From the NCBI RefSeq assembly GCF_004766045.1, contig NZ_SPQQ01000009.1, forward strand, positions 1 through 64,000: a stretch of DNA of 64,000 bases, read 5' to 3'. The notes below the pieces were generated by a model. The model was not told where the DNA came from. It did no database searches and saw only the letters and a list, made by a program, of their open reading frames with translations. The position numbers were made by a program, and so were the translations under genes. How positions within the stretch are numbered: the stretch's first letter is position 1; every line of letters starts with the position of its first letter. Positions 45,301-53,709 of this stretch are shown here, piece by piece. Source of the stretch: Desulfosporosinus fructosivorans. Its GTDB lineage: Bacteria > Bacillota > Desulfitobacteriia > Desulfitobacteriales > Desulfitobacteriaceae.

Positions 45301-46146
45301 TGTATTCTCAAGCAACGTCGGAGGGTGCAAGTAGGTACCAGTCTCCGAGGCAATGCGTTGTAAATCCTGATAAGTTTGCCAAGAGCCTGCAAATAGCTCT
45401 TCTCCCACTTTAAAGGTCCCTGATTCCAACTGGCGTTCATCTGCCTGTAAACCTGGATCAAGTGGAGAAGTTATCACAACTTCCTTAGCAGTGGTTAGGA
45501 TTATCTTTAAAACTTCTAATTCCTGAGGGGTAAATCCCGTAAACCCGTCCACCCAAATCTGAGCGCCATGGATAAGGGGGGCAGCAGGGATCTTTTCTGC
45601 CAAAACTGATAGCTCATCATCAGGGTCACGGATACCTTGTCCTAAAGCAGCTTGAAATTCTTCATAAATAAAGGCTAAGTCTTGAAGTTTATCAAATAAA
45701 AGTCCAGTTGTATTTTTAACGTTACGTAAATCCTCCGGGACAATCCGGTAAGTTTTAAATTCTCCAATTGCTTGAGCAAGGAGATCCGCCATACCAGGTC
45801 TAGTAGCGGAACGGGCAAACACATTTAAATGAAGACGATGCTTTAAGAGGATCCGACGCAGGAGCATCCTCTTGCCTATAGCTCCGATCAGAACTTTTTG
45901 CCCTCCCCCAGTTTCAGAAAACACTCGCCAGCCCAGCCGTCGAAAGCTTAAGACCTGGGCTCGTAAACTTCCACCTAAATCGGGAGTATTAGCTAAGGCA
46001 ACTTCCATCTGATAGGTTGCTTGCTCAGGGACGAGTAGGATCAAGGGTGCTCCCCACGGCTTTAAGCGTAGCTCTCTGCGTATTTCTTCCAAGCACAGGG
46101 TGCTCTTCCCCGTTCCTGCACGACCGAACACGAAACGCAAACCCAA
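42373..46146 (-). CDS. addB: ATP-dependent helicase/nuclease subunit B
   Basis: 1257 residues. An N-terminal P-loop (FGRAGTGKST, about 7-16) and scattered UvrD-like motifs in a diverged helicase fold; the Q-Q-x-R-D and D-L-T-S-Y-H elements are recognisable. The C-terminal nuclease has DYKSRELSL and LQLLTYLDVAL. The AddB iron-sulfur cysteines appear as FAKCPFGHYARYGL and CQYCAYKPVCHFD. A TTG start is 8 nt from AAGGAG. First gene of addBA, which replaces RecBCD in Firmicutes. Family length is about 1150-1170, so it too is slightly long. Confidence 0.93.
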   Translation of the reverse strand: MGLRFVFGRAGTGKSTLCLEEIRRELRLKPWGAPLILLVPEQATYQMEVALANTPDLGGSLRAQVLSFRRLGWRVFSETGGGQKVLIGAIGKRMLLRRILLKHRLHLNVFARSATRPGMADLLAQAIGEFKTYRIVPEDLRNVKNTTGLLFDKLQDLAFIYEEFQAALGQGIRDPDDELSVLAEKIPAAPLIHGAQIWVDGFTGFTPQELEVLKIILTTAKEVVITSPLDPGLQADERQLESGTFKVGEELFAGSWQTYQDLQRIASETGTYLHPPTLLENTLRFKHPWLWHLERYFSAYPTVAYEEGQSSAPMTKLSEFPVEESPLGEGIQIFSAVNRRAEVEGVARELRRLARDEGLIWNEMAVMTRDLTSYHELITQVFTAYEIPYFLDHKRSVLHHPLIELILSIPEVAESYWAYEPLFRCLKTDFFPLQRDSIDRMENYVLEHGIHGEGWNKNAPWIYHRQWSLGQNEAQLATEIKFQTELNSSRKTVFDLMAPFIQKIRPSRKADRLTVREVTEALYAFLEKLDVPATLTKWAQRDQEQGELSAAKLHEQIWEAVIQVMDEMVAGLGDECLELEDYALILSSGIEAIELGLIPPGLDQVLVGSLDRSRNPEVRVLFLLGANEGVLPARPASDGVLDEEERKQLEIAGVTLAPKGKAQTYEEQFFIYSALTRATEKLMVCYPLTDEEGKGLVVSPVVTRLMHLFPTLSESFVGNQEDISRISHATSALHAYAEQLRTLRQGEPLSPLWEAIEKWLTQDPTRQNQVKRLQTSLLTQNQEARIQRPLARRLYGKRLKASVSRLEQFAKCPFGHYARYGLKLRERSTYQLSSPDMGEFFHTLLHDFAIKLQEQGLDWGKLTKEESWALVSELAEQLAPSLQHEILLSSARYRYLTHKLKRTVHHAVRVLGEHARRGVFIPIQLEVGFGPTESLPGVNIPLTEGDSLLLCGQIDRVDAAFLDGKVYLRILDYKSRELSLALDSIYYGLNLQLLTYLDVALQGAEVLLNTTTALPSLGTNPENSCSEVTEEIEHVLSRKLPAGFLYFPVLEPQLAEKIPLSSEELEQHRVKAVKVGGYLLANPRVLEAMDSTFSIGHSDLLGLKLKKDGTFTKGANVLTEDEFTLLSNYLHQWFRRTGEDILDGNISLSPYRRGKSTGCQYCAYKPVCHFDPYLTENQYRDLPALKPEEALKRIEKSAEDTRIVSNSPSDSISLPTIKESNKLVLNWLDEKISEDLTIITVKNTTNKTSEIKGGEMT

Positions 46147-46181
46147 ACAAATCGCTCCTTTCTAGGACATGATCTTCATAA

Positions 46182-47087
46182 TCACGGTTCAAGACCCAAT
46201 AAGGTCACCGCGTTATGATAGAAGATGGCATTCATTTCTTCTTGGGATACTCCAAGTTCAGTACATACTTGGGTTTGGAGATCAAAGTACTTCTTTGCCC
46301 AACCGCGCGGGAACCAACTTGAATCTGTGCCGAAAATAATCCTCTTCGACCCCACCGTATCCAAGGCCCGAGCAAAGAGATCTTTTAAGGATAGCGGGTG
46401 GGGCATCCAGCGAATCCAATCATTTGATCCAGAGGTGTCTATATAAACATTAGGGCTCGACCAGGCTAAGTGAAGGAGGTCTTGAAAGTATCCTGCTCCG
46501 AAGTGCGGGATGACGAACGGAATATCCGTGTATTCTTGGGCCACCTCCGCTAGGGTAATCGGACTGATCCGTGGATGGCGAATAATTCCTCCAGGACCAC
46601 CTAAAACACCAAAATGAATCAAAACAGGTACTTTGCGATCCGCTAATAAGCGCCAAAAAGGCTTCAACTCCGGCGACTCAAATGGTAGTGTGGTCATTGG
46701 TCCGAACCACTTATACCCACTCAAACCCAGTTCATCCAGCGCATACTGCATTTCCTCCACGGCATTAGGCGCACAGAGGTCATGATGGGCAAAGCCAAGG
46801 AATTCCTGCGGATGTTTACGTACAACCTCAGAGAGAACCTTGTTCCCTCCTCCCGTCATGAAAACGACCTTCTCCAAATGATTATTTTGCACTTCCGCCG
46901 CCCAACGCTCTCCTTGAGCTTGGATACCGCGCATCTTTCTCTCGGGTTCTGGAAAGTCGAACACGGTCCGCCACTGCTCTTTTAAATCTCTGGCATAGGC
47001 TTTAACCAAGGGGTGGAGTTCTCTCCTAGCTATACCAGTTTTTGCTGGAAAATGGGAATGAAAGTCTAAGATGCGATCGGGTTTCAT
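46182..47087 (-). CDS. Metal-dependent hydrolase, amidohydrolase-2 (TIM barrel) family
   Basis: 301 residues. The metal ligands are H-x-H in LDFHSHF near the N-terminus, His in VLIHFGVLGG, His in VIPHFGAGY and the Asp in FGTDSSWFPRG near the C-terminus, as in the COG2159 group (decarboxylases and hydrolases such as ACMSD). The substrate cannot be told. It is 14 nt from the downstream end of a BadF-type kinase gene on the same strand, so kinase and hydrolase are probably in one operon. Confidence 0.85.
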   Translation of the reverse strand: MKPDRILDFHSHFPAKTGIARRELHPLVKAYARDLKEQWRTVFDFPEPERKMRGIQAQGERWAAEVQNNHLEKVVFMTGGGNKVLSEVVRKHPQEFLGFAHHDLCAPNAVEEMQYALDELGLSGYKWFGPMTTLPFESPELKPFWRLLADRKVPVLIHFGVLGGPGGIIRHPRISPITLAEVAQEYTDIPFVIPHFGAGYFQDLLHLAWSSPNVYIDTSGSNDWIRWMPHPLSLKDLFARALDTVGSKRIIFGTDSSWFPRGWAKKYFDLQTQVCTELGVSQEEMNAIFYHNAVTLLGLEP

Positions 47088-47101
47088 GACAAAACAACTC
47101 C

Positions 47102-48043
47102 TTAAAATTCGATGTGCCTTACTTGGTCTATCGTGCTCAATAGAGCTGCTCCAACGGACGGTGTATAGATGGGCTTAAGTATTTGAAGGGTGGGAAATTC
47201 CACTGAAACTGTAGAATTAAAAGATGATTCAATATATCCCCATATATTCCCTATACCACCAACTATCCCTAACTCTAATGTTTTAGTTTTCCGTAAGAGT
47301 GCTCTCGTCAATAAGCCTAATCCCACGCCAGCCTCAACTAGAATCGATCTAGCAATGAAATCTCCCCTTGAAGCGGTTTCAACAACCACCGGAACTAAAG
47401 ATGCAACTTCTTTATTTGTACGTTTAGCCTGATAAAGCCAGTCAATGATTTCTTGCACCCGCGCTAATCCCAAGTGTTTAGTTATAGTAGATTCAAGTAG
47501 ACTTTTAGGACCATATTCATCGAAAGACGCTGCCATTGCTACCAGCGCTTTACGTCCAATATCATACCCTCCCCCTTGATCGCCGATGAGATGCCCCCAT
47601 CCTCCAACCCGAATTACTCTACCTTCAGGGTTAATCCCCAACGCAACAGCCCCCGTTCCCGCAGCCAAAACGTTTCCGGAAAATTCTCCTCGAACGGACA
47701 TCAATGCCCCGTAAACATCATTCTCTAGTGCTACTGGAATATCTTGAAAATTAACCCCCGTTTTCTGACCAAGTACCAATAACTCTCCCTTTAAATTATC
47801 AGCCATGTTCTTCCAATCCTCTGGCGTGTCAATACCTGCAAGACTGATTCCGATCCCTTGCACTGACTCCTCCTGCAAGGCATCGCGAATCCCCTCTATA
47901 ATATTCTGAGTAGCTTGTTCCATCCCAACCAGATGGTAGTTACTTGCTGGTTTACGCAGATTCCTAAGCACTCGTCCCGTTTGATCTAGCGCCACAATCT
48001 CAGTCTTACTGCCTCCGCCATCCACACCGATTTTGATTTCCAT
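47102..48043 (-). CDS. BadF/BadG/BcrA/BcrD ATPase family protein (N-acetylglucosamine-kinase-like)
   Basis: 313 residues from MEIKIGV. The ASKHA ATPase fold shows IGVDGGGSKTEIVALD (phosphate 1), LAAGTGAVALGI (phosphate 2) and WGHLIGDQGGGYDIGRKAL, which is typical of GlcNAc/2-oxoglutaryl-type kinases and BadF ATPases; the C-terminal IVGGIGN is the adenosine motif. It lacks the cysteines of benzoyl-CoA reductase activators, so a sugar kinase such as N-acetylglucosamine kinase is more likely. ATG preferred to a GTG three codons earlier because AGGAAG fits its spacing. Confidence 0.82.
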   Translation of the reverse strand: MEIKIGVDGGGSKTEIVALDQTGRVLRNLRKPASNYHLVGMEQATQNIIEGIRDALQEESVQGIGISLAGIDTPEDWKNMADNLKGELLVLGQKTGVNFQDIPVALENDVYGALMSVRGEFSGNVLAAGTGAVALGINPEGRVIRVGGWGHLIGDQGGGYDIGRKALVAMAASFDEYGPKSLLESTITKHLGLARVQEIIDWLYQAKRTNKEVASLVPVVVETASRGDFIARSILVEAGVGLGLLTRALLRKTKTLELGIVGGIGNIWGYIESSFNSTVSVEFPTLQILKPIYTPSVGAALLSTIDQVRHIEF

Positions 48044-48206
48044 CCTTGTCACTTCCTATTCTCATTGGATTTAATGTGAGCATGAATTCTCAGACTCAAA
48101 CATGAGGCAACTAAAGTGCAGTGCAGAAAGTATTAAATAATGGTTGATATGCATGGAATGTCGAGTTCATCCATAGGTATATAGAAGCGATTTGGGGGTG
48201 AATGTT

Positions 48207-48932
48207 ATGCGTATTTATGTGTTATCTCGCCGCAAGCTGGTTCTCTTATTTTTATTTCTACTCACAACCGGGGGGGTTCTCGCCATTACTCAGAGTTCTT
48301 TGACAGCCCCATCTCTGGTTCGGGCACCGGGAACTTATTACATGGCAAATACTCAGGAAAAAACCATTGCCTTGACCTTTGATGATGGGCCCGACCCAAT
48401 CGACACTCCTGATATTCTGACTATCCTCAAAGAAAAGAATGTCCGGGCAACGTTCTTTGTCTTGGGGCAGGCAGTGCAAGCTAACCCTCACTTGGTTAAA
48501 CGCCTAGTGATGGAAGGGCATGAAATCGGAAATCATAGTTTTAATCATGATTATCAGCAGCGTCGTTTAGTTGAAGAGATCAAGCAAACAGATCAAGAGG
48601 TCTTTGCCTCAACTGGTGTACACACATATTTTTATCGCCCTCCCGGGGGGTTCTTATCCAAAAATCAACTGGAAACCGTTAAAAAAAATGGGCATATCGT
48701 AGCCTTGTGGAGTGTGGATAGCAAAGATTGGCGTAATCCAGGCGTAAAGCAAATTGTGGATAATGTTATGAAAAACGTTTTTCCCGGTGCCATTATTCTC
48801 TTGCATGACGGGGGTTATCAACGTACTCAAACTGTTAAAGCGTTAGGCCCAATTATTGATGCTCTCCGCGATCGAGGTTATCGCATGGTCACCCTGAGTG
48901 AGCTGAAAATGTTAGATTCTGAAATTAAGTAG
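48207..48932 (+). CDS. Polysaccharide deacetylase family protein (PdaB-like)
   Basis: 241 residues from MRIYVLS. An N-terminal signal/anchor helix (KLVLLFLFLLTTGGVLA) is followed by the NodB domain: TFDDGPDP with the catalytic Asp pair, the metal His pair in HEIGNHSFNHD, and the RPPGG motif. Leu-Leu-His-Asp-Gly completes the pocket. It removes acetyl groups from surface polysaccharide or peptidoglycan; in spore formers a protein of this shape (PdaB) is needed for spore cortex. The start uses a GGGGGTG ribosome site. It is transcribed opposite to its neighbours. Confidence 0.88.
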   Translation: MRIYVLSRRKLVLLFLFLLTTGGVLAITQSSLTAPSLVRAPGTYYMANTQEKTIALTFDDGPDPIDTPDILTILKEKNVRATFFVLGQAVQANPHLVKRLVMEGHEIGNHSFNHDYQQRRLVEEIKQTDQEVFASTGVHTYFYRPPGGFLSKNQLETVKKNGHIVALWSVDSKDWRNPGVKQIVDNVMKNVFPGAIILLHDGGYQRTQTVKALGPIIDALRDRGYRMVTLSELKMLDSEIK

Positions 48933-48975
48933 CCCTCGTTCACTTAATGAACTATCAGCAATCATGTACGGAAAT

Positions 48976-49830
48976 TTAATCGTTGGAAACAAACCCAGAA
49001 CCGAAAACTTCTCCAGCATTTTGGACAATCATAAAGGCTTTAGGATCTACATCCCGAACTGCCTGTTTTAGTCGACCGATTTCGGGTAGACTGACGACAC
49101 AGATAATCACGTCTTTGGGTTCGCAAGAGTACGCTCCTCGGCCATGTAAAAAAGTTGCTCCTCGGCCCAAATCAACCATAATTCGGTTAACTAGCGCCTC
49201 AGATTGATCGGAAATGATAATAATAGATTTCGTCGGAACTCCGCTCTGTATTAGATCGAGTACTCGGCCGTAGACGAATATCGTAACCAAAGTATAAAGC
49301 GCTGCTGTTGAGCCGAGTATGAACCAAGATATCATGATAATAACGGCATTAATAGCAAGGGACGATGTTCCCATGGGAACTCCATACTTACGTTGAATAA
49401 CTTTGGAGACAATGTCTGTCCCCCCTAAACTGCCACCGAAGTGAAATATAATGCTTGAAGAGATCCCCGAAATCACCCCTCCATAAAGAGCTCCCAGAAA
49501 AATGTCGTTGATATTTATTGTCTGAATCCCTTTAAACAGATCCAGAGATAATGAAAAAATTACCAATCCCCATATTGTCTTAAAGACGAATTTTCTATTC
49601 ACCTCACGCCAGGCTAAAATAAATAAGGGGATATTTAAGAGGAAGGTCATAATTCCAATAGGCAGGTTTAAGGTATAGTAGAGTAACAAGGCAATCCCAC
49701 CAACCCCACCTCCGCCTAACCCAGAAGGGACAATGAAGCCCTGTATGCCGAAAGCAGCAACTATAGACCCTATCGTAATCGCTAAAATCCCTAGAACAGA
49801 CCTTAAACGCTTTGGAATTTTCAAATGCAT
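48976..49830 (-). CDS. YitT family membrane protein
   Basis: 284 residues with about five to six N-terminal membrane helices (DUF161; GIQGFIVPSGLGGGGVGGIALLLYY, IIFHFGGSLGGTDIVSKVIQRKYG), then a C-terminal DUF2179 domain (YSCEPKDVIICVVSLPEIGRLKQAVRDVDPKAFMIV). This is the full YitT architecture, widespread in Firmicutes, transport function presumed but not established. Its 3' end is 43 nt from that of the convergent deacetylase gene. The small gap to the next feature contains a hairpin that terminates the opposite neighbour. Confidence 0.9.
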   Translation of the reverse strand: MHLKIPKRLRSVLGILAITIGSIVAAFGIQGFIVPSGLGGGGVGGIALLLYYTLNLPIGIMTFLLNIPLFILAWREVNRKFVFKTIWGLVIFSLSLDLFKGIQTININDIFLGALYGGVISGISSSIIFHFGGSLGGTDIVSKVIQRKYGVPMGTSSLAINAVIIMISWFILGSTAALYTLVTIFVYGRVLDLIQSGVPTKSIIIISDQSEALVNRIMVDLGRGATFLHGRGAYSCEPKDVIICVVSLPEIGRLKQAVRDVDPKAFMIVQNAGEVFGSGFVSND

Positions 49831-49848
49831 GCCCTCCCATTAATATGC

Positions 49849-49876
49849 TAAAAAACCTCCCCCACCGGGGAGGTTT
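49849..49876 (-). terminator. Terminator of the sigma/DUF4349 unit
   Basis: AACCTCCCC pairs with GGGGAGGTT; on the minus strand the stem is followed by TTTTTTAG. It lies about 60 nt downstream of the DUF4349 gene. Confidence 0.85.
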
Positions 49877-49938
49877 GATGTTAATATAATTGATCCTATA
49901 ATTAGTATACAGAGATTTTCAGTCACAGTAAAGCATTT

Positions 49939-51213
49939 CTATGATCTATTTCGTTTTCTCCAGACTTGGTAAGCGACCCATCCCAAAGCACTGATGATTA
50001 AATAAGGGAATGCATAACCGATCCCAACCACGAGATAATTAAGGAGATTCCAGGAACTACTTATTGTTTTCAACACGGCATTTTGGGTGGCTTGCCAAGT
50101 ATTACTCCAGGAGATTGGCTGCCAGGGGTTATTGACATTGAGATTTGGACTTTGGACAGTAACCAGTTGAAGGTTCACTGTGGAGTACTCCACAATATTG
50201 TTCCAAAGTTTAAGCTGGCCCTTTAGCTGTTCGATCTGCTGACGAATGTTGCCTAGTGCGTTTTCCACTTTTAGAACGTCTTCAACAGTCTTGGCCTGGT
50301 TTAATATTTCGAGGTATCTCTTTTCCTCAGTCTCAAGCGTTTGGAGACGAACTTGGGAATCATAGTATTGATTGGTAATGTCATTGGCTACCATGTGTTG
50401 ATCCAAGATTTTGCCCCAAGTTGAAAAAGAATCGTGTAACCCCGCAAGCTTATCGGCCGGGATCTTTAGCGTCAGATGAGCGGATGATTGACTATCCGAT
50501 CCGTTTTGTTGAGATTCAACGACATACCCTCCCAGCTGTTGAATTTCACGGTTAATTAGAGTAACTGAGTCATTGATGTCAACGACTTCGAGTGTTAGGG
50601 TTAAATCCTGTGTGATCTTGCGAGGGATTCCGGCATCAGCGGGTGGAACAACCGCTGCGTCAGGTGGGACCGGTAAGGTTTTGCCAAACAAACTCTTAGA
50701 AGAAGAGTTAGCTGTATCATCTGTAGTGGAATATTGAGGCGCAGTCGCTAAATCGTTTGATGTCATACCATCGTTAGGAGCATCACGCTTGGACTCACTA
50801 CCACCTGCCCTCATCGTGTTAGGATCCTGTTGGATTATATTGGATTGGATTGATTTTTCTTGGCTCCCCATACGCGGGAGAACATTATAGGAACCATTCA
50901 TAACCTCTTGCCCAAGGATCACCAACATCGCTACTACAACGACCGAAATACCTAGTTTCCATTGCCGTGGTCCTAATATAGTACGTAATCGTGTACGCAT
51001 CCGTTGCATAAACCCGTTCTTGGAGGGTACTGGCAATGTCACACGTTCTTCTGTTGCCATTATATCAAGGGCTTTTTGCTTAATACTTTGCTTGATTTGC
51101 TCGTTCCCTTCTGAATCTGACTGGATTGTATGGAAGTATGTTTCCATTCGCTTCAAATCACCATCTTCTTCCCAGAGGGATGTGAGATCCGTCCTTTTCA
51201 TAAACCTCTTCAT
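49939..51213 (-). CDS. DUF4349 membrane protein, candidate anti-sigma factor
   Basis: 424 residues. The cytoplasmic N-terminus (about 1-95) is followed by one membrane helix (ISVVVVAMLVILGQEVM, about 95-113), a low-complexity extracytoplasmic linker and a DUF4349 domain (about 215-390): LTLTLEVVDINDSVTLI, GGYVVESQQNG, then a coiled coil (LQTLETEEKRYLEILNQAK ... NIRQQIEQLKGQLK). A last helix (YLVVGIGYAFPYLIISALG) precedes a basic tail. The ATG overlaps the stop of the ECF sigma gene (TGATG), so the two are coupled; a membrane partner right after an ECF sigma gene is usually its anti-sigma factor. No zinc anti-sigma motif is seen. Confidence 0.85.
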   Translation of the reverse strand: MKRFMKRTDLTSLWEEDGDLKRMETYFHTIQSDSEGNEQIKQSIKQKALDIMATEERVTLPVPSKNGFMQRMRTRLRTILGPRQWKLGISVVVVAMLVILGQEVMNGSYNVLPRMGSQEKSIQSNIIQQDPNTMRAGGSESKRDAPNDGMTSNDLATAPQYSTTDDTANSSSKSLFGKTLPVPPDAAVVPPADAGIPRKITQDLTLTLEVVDINDSVTLINREIQQLGGYVVESQQNGSDSQSSAHLTLKIPADKLAGLHDSFSTWGKILDQHMVANDITNQYYDSQVRLQTLETEEKRYLEILNQAKTVEDVLKVENALGNIRQQIEQLKGQLKLWNNIVEYSTVNLQLVTVQSPNLNVNNPWQPISWSNTWQATQNAVLKTISSSWNLLNYLVVGIGYAFPYLIISALGWVAYQVWRKRNRS

Positions 51214-51722
51214 CAGCCTCTTCCTCCTTTGCCTGGGTTCCCTTGGTAGATTGATCGGAACCCTTTCTTCGCCCGGTATAAAAGGCTGTCAACTGCCTGT
51301 TGACTTGTTCCTAAGATCTCTGCTACTTCTCCAGCACTAAAACCCTCGATCAAGCGGAGCTGAATGACATTAACCTGCTGAGGAGAGAGTTTTGCCAAGG
51401 CTTCTCCAACACTTAATAGAGTTGCCCAGGTCTCACTTTGATCGGATTCCTGAGGTAGGGGCCTAGATATCTCTTCTAAATTCATGGCAGGGGCGCGCTT
51501 ATGAGATCTGTAATAATCGACAATTTGATGGGTTGCAATCTTTAGCGCCCAAGATTTCAGCGCGTTTTTCTTCTCTATATTAGGCAACCCCCGCCAAACT
51601 TTCACAATAATTTCGGCGGATACATCTTCCACATCCGCCTTAGGTACGCGGATGGATACAAATCGGTAGATTAAAGGGAAAATTACTTCATAGGTTTTAT
51701 CAAATGACAAATCGGCTTCCAC
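51213..51722 (-). CDS. RNA polymerase ECF sigma factor
   Basis: 169 residues. Region 2 is AEIIVKVWRGLPNIEKKNALKSWALKIATHQIVDYYR, and region 4 (LAKLSPQQVNVIQLRLIEGFSAGEVAEILGTSQQAVDSLLYRAKKGFRSI) has the helix-turn-helix that reads the -35 element. GTG start with AAGGAG 11 nt upstream. It is coupled to the DUF4349 membrane protein. The promoter it recognises is often its own; the region 51723-51800 has no sigma-A consensus. Confidence 0.92.
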   Translation of the reverse strand: MEADLSFDKTYEVIFPLIYRFVSIRVPKADVEDVSAEIIVKVWRGLPNIEKKNALKSWALKIATHQIVDYYRSHKRAPAMNLEEISRPLPQESDQSETWATLLSVGEALAKLSPQQVNVIQLRLIEGFSAGEVAEILGTSQQAVDSLLYRAKKGFRSIYQGNPGKGGRG

Positions 51723-52134
51723 CTGGTCGTCAGTCTCCTTCCGTCACGCTACTGCACGTTACGTTAACTTAATAATTATATCCTTACTATTCTATAGACG
51801 TATACCAGATGCCTTTTCTGATGTTGTTAACTAATATAAAAAAAGATTTTACAATCCAGACTAGGGACTGTTACGAAACTTGAGATTATTTAAGCCGGTG
51901 GTGCGTTATCCCAAAAAAGAGGATTGTACACCTTTGAAGTAGTGAACAATCCTCTAAATATATAAGGAATTAACAAATATAGTAGGACTGTAACAAACTG
52001 GAAAACATGTTTAGTTACAGCTTGTCTGCTAGTCAAGTCAAAGTTAAATCGCTCTCACTTGCTAGAAGTGGGAGTCTCACGATTAGATGAAGTGTCTGAA
52101 CTATTAAATATTAATAAGAGATAAAAAATAGTAT
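51723..52134. other. Intergenic region with the cls terminator and an isolated nested hairpin
   Basis: No gene. AGAGGATTGT (51918-51927) and ACAATCCTCT (51946-51955) form a minus-strand hairpin followed by TTTTTT, a terminator for the cardiolipin synthase gene. At about 52046-52086 AATCG and CGATT bracket CTCTCACT/AGTGGGAG, a nested stem resembling the subterminal hairpins of IS200/IS605 elements; no transposase is near. Confidence 0.55.
51912..51958 (-). terminator. Terminator of cardiolipin synthase gene
   Basis: A 10-bp perfect stem (AGAGGATTGT with ACAATCCTCT) and a T6 tail on the minus strand, about 180 nt beyond the stop codon. Confidence 0.6.
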
Positions 52135-53559
52135 TCATAAAACAGGCGAGAACAAGCGGGCACAACTTTCTTTGAGTCGGGCAGAGACAGGGCGGGCTTG
52201 AAAGGTTTGAAGAACGAGTTCAATACTGTCGTGTAAGTCCTGCTCAAAATCTACTTTTAGCCTTTCAACTAAGGCCCGGTCATAGACAAAGGCACAGAGC
52301 TCAAAATCAAGTAAATAACCTCGATGATCCATATTAGCAGATCCTACTGAAGCTAGCTCATCATCGATGAAGAATACTTTAGCGTGAAAGATCCCTTTCA
52401 TATATTGAAAAATTTTCACACCCGCTTGCAGTAATTCTTCGAAATAGGAATACATTGCAAAATATGTTAGTTTGTGTTCTGGGATCCCTTGCACAACAAG
52501 GCGCACGTCTAAACCGCTAAGCGCTGCAGTTTTGAGGGCCATAATCAGGCTTTCATCTGGAATAAAGTATGGGGTTTCGATGGAGACACTGTGTTTAGCC
52601 ATTGTAATCGCGTTGAAAAACCCGTGCCAAATTGACGTCCAGTTTGAATCAGGCCCTCCACCAACAATTTGAATTGGTTGTATCTGCGAAATGTTATTTT
52701 GCGGGAAATAACGCGCATCAGTATACTCTTGACGAGTCACAAAATACCAATCGTTCAGAAAAATGGCTTGAAGAGTTTGGACGGCTTCCCCTTCAATTTT
52801 TATATGAGTATCTCGCCAAAAACCAAGTTTAGAGTCGCGAGACAGGTATTCATCTCCAATATTTAGCCCCCCCATAAAGCCAATACATCCATCCACTACA
52901 ACGATTTTACGGTGGTAGCGCATGTTAAGCCTGGAGGTTATATAAGGAAAACGAATCGGGAAAAACCATTCGACCTGAATCCCTGCTTGACGCATGCTTC
53001 TTATAAATCCGCTTGAAGTCGATATACTTCCTATTCCGTCAATAAGGACCCGAACTTCCACCCCTTCATCAACTTTGCGTGCTAAAATCTTAAAAACGTC
53101 TCCTCCTATTTCATCATCATTAAAGATAAAATAGCTAAGGTGTATGTGATTGCTAGCTCCTTCTAAAGCGTTGAATAAGACTTGGAATTTCTCTCCTCCA
53201 TTTAAAAGGGTTTCAACTCGATTGTAAAGAGTTAGTGGGGCAAAGCCACTTTTCATTAGAAGGCTAACAAGCTTATGATGAGAATCAAAGTGTTGAGGCA
53301 ACAGGGCGCTATGATCGTAGTCAATTTGCTGTCGCAGCGTTTTAGCTAATCGATTATCGGGAATATGTTTATTACGAAATAAGTCTCGATGTGTCTTCTG
53401 ACCAAAGATTATAAAAATGATACATCCCAAGATTGGCAGAATTCCAAGAATACAGATCCAAGCGATAGTCTCTGCTGGTCCTCTGTTTTCTAAGAGTATC
53501 ACTACTCCAATCAGAACTACCTGAAGAATGCTTATTGATAGCAGAATAAACCATATCAT
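52135..53559 (-). CDS. cls: Cardiolipin synthase (phospholipase D superfamily)
   Basis: 474 residues. Two N-terminal membrane helices (FILLSISILQVVLIGVVILL, IAWICILGILPILGCIIFIIF), then two HKD motifs: YHRKIVVVDG...GGLNIGDEY (about 218-245) and FHAKVFFIDDELASVGSANMDHRGY (about 396-425). These define the bacterial Cls family that joins two phosphatidylglycerols to cardiolipin and glycerol. Length is usual (about 480). It appears monocistronic. Confidence 0.95.
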   Translation of the reverse strand: MIWFILLSISILQVVLIGVVILLENRGPAETIAWICILGILPILGCIIFIIFGQKTHRDLFRNKHIPDNRLAKTLRQQIDYDHSALLPQHFDSHHKLVSLLMKSGFAPLTLYNRVETLLNGGEKFQVLFNALEGASNHIHLSYFIFNDDEIGGDVFKILARKVDEGVEVRVLIDGIGSISTSSGFIRSMRQAGIQVEWFFPIRFPYITSRLNMRYHRKIVVVDGCIGFMGGLNIGDEYLSRDSKLGFWRDTHIKIEGEAVQTLQAIFLNDWYFVTRQEYTDARYFPQNNISQIQPIQIVGGGPDSNWTSIWHGFFNAITMAKHSVSIETPYFIPDESLIMALKTAALSGLDVRLVVQGIPEHKLTYFAMYSYFEELLQAGVKIFQYMKGIFHAKVFFIDDELASVGSANMDHRGYLLDFELCAFVYDRALVERLKVDFEQDLHDSIELVLQTFQARPVSARLKESCARLFSPVL

Positions 53560-53676
53560 AATATCACCGCCCTAAACTACTGATTAAGTAATCCTATCTA
53601 ATAATGAGAGTTAGTAACATAGTTTTATTGATAGAATACTTTCTCTAGTATGCACGGCTACAGCTTATTTTAGCTT

Positions 53677-53709
53677 AAAAAAAGAGGAGCAATTTATTAC
53701 TCCTCTTTC
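53677..53709 (-). terminator. Terminator of the cobalamin operon
   Basis: GAAAGAGGAG pairs with CTCCTCTTT on the minus strand around the cobD stop, followed by TTTTTTTAAGC. Confidence 0.85.
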
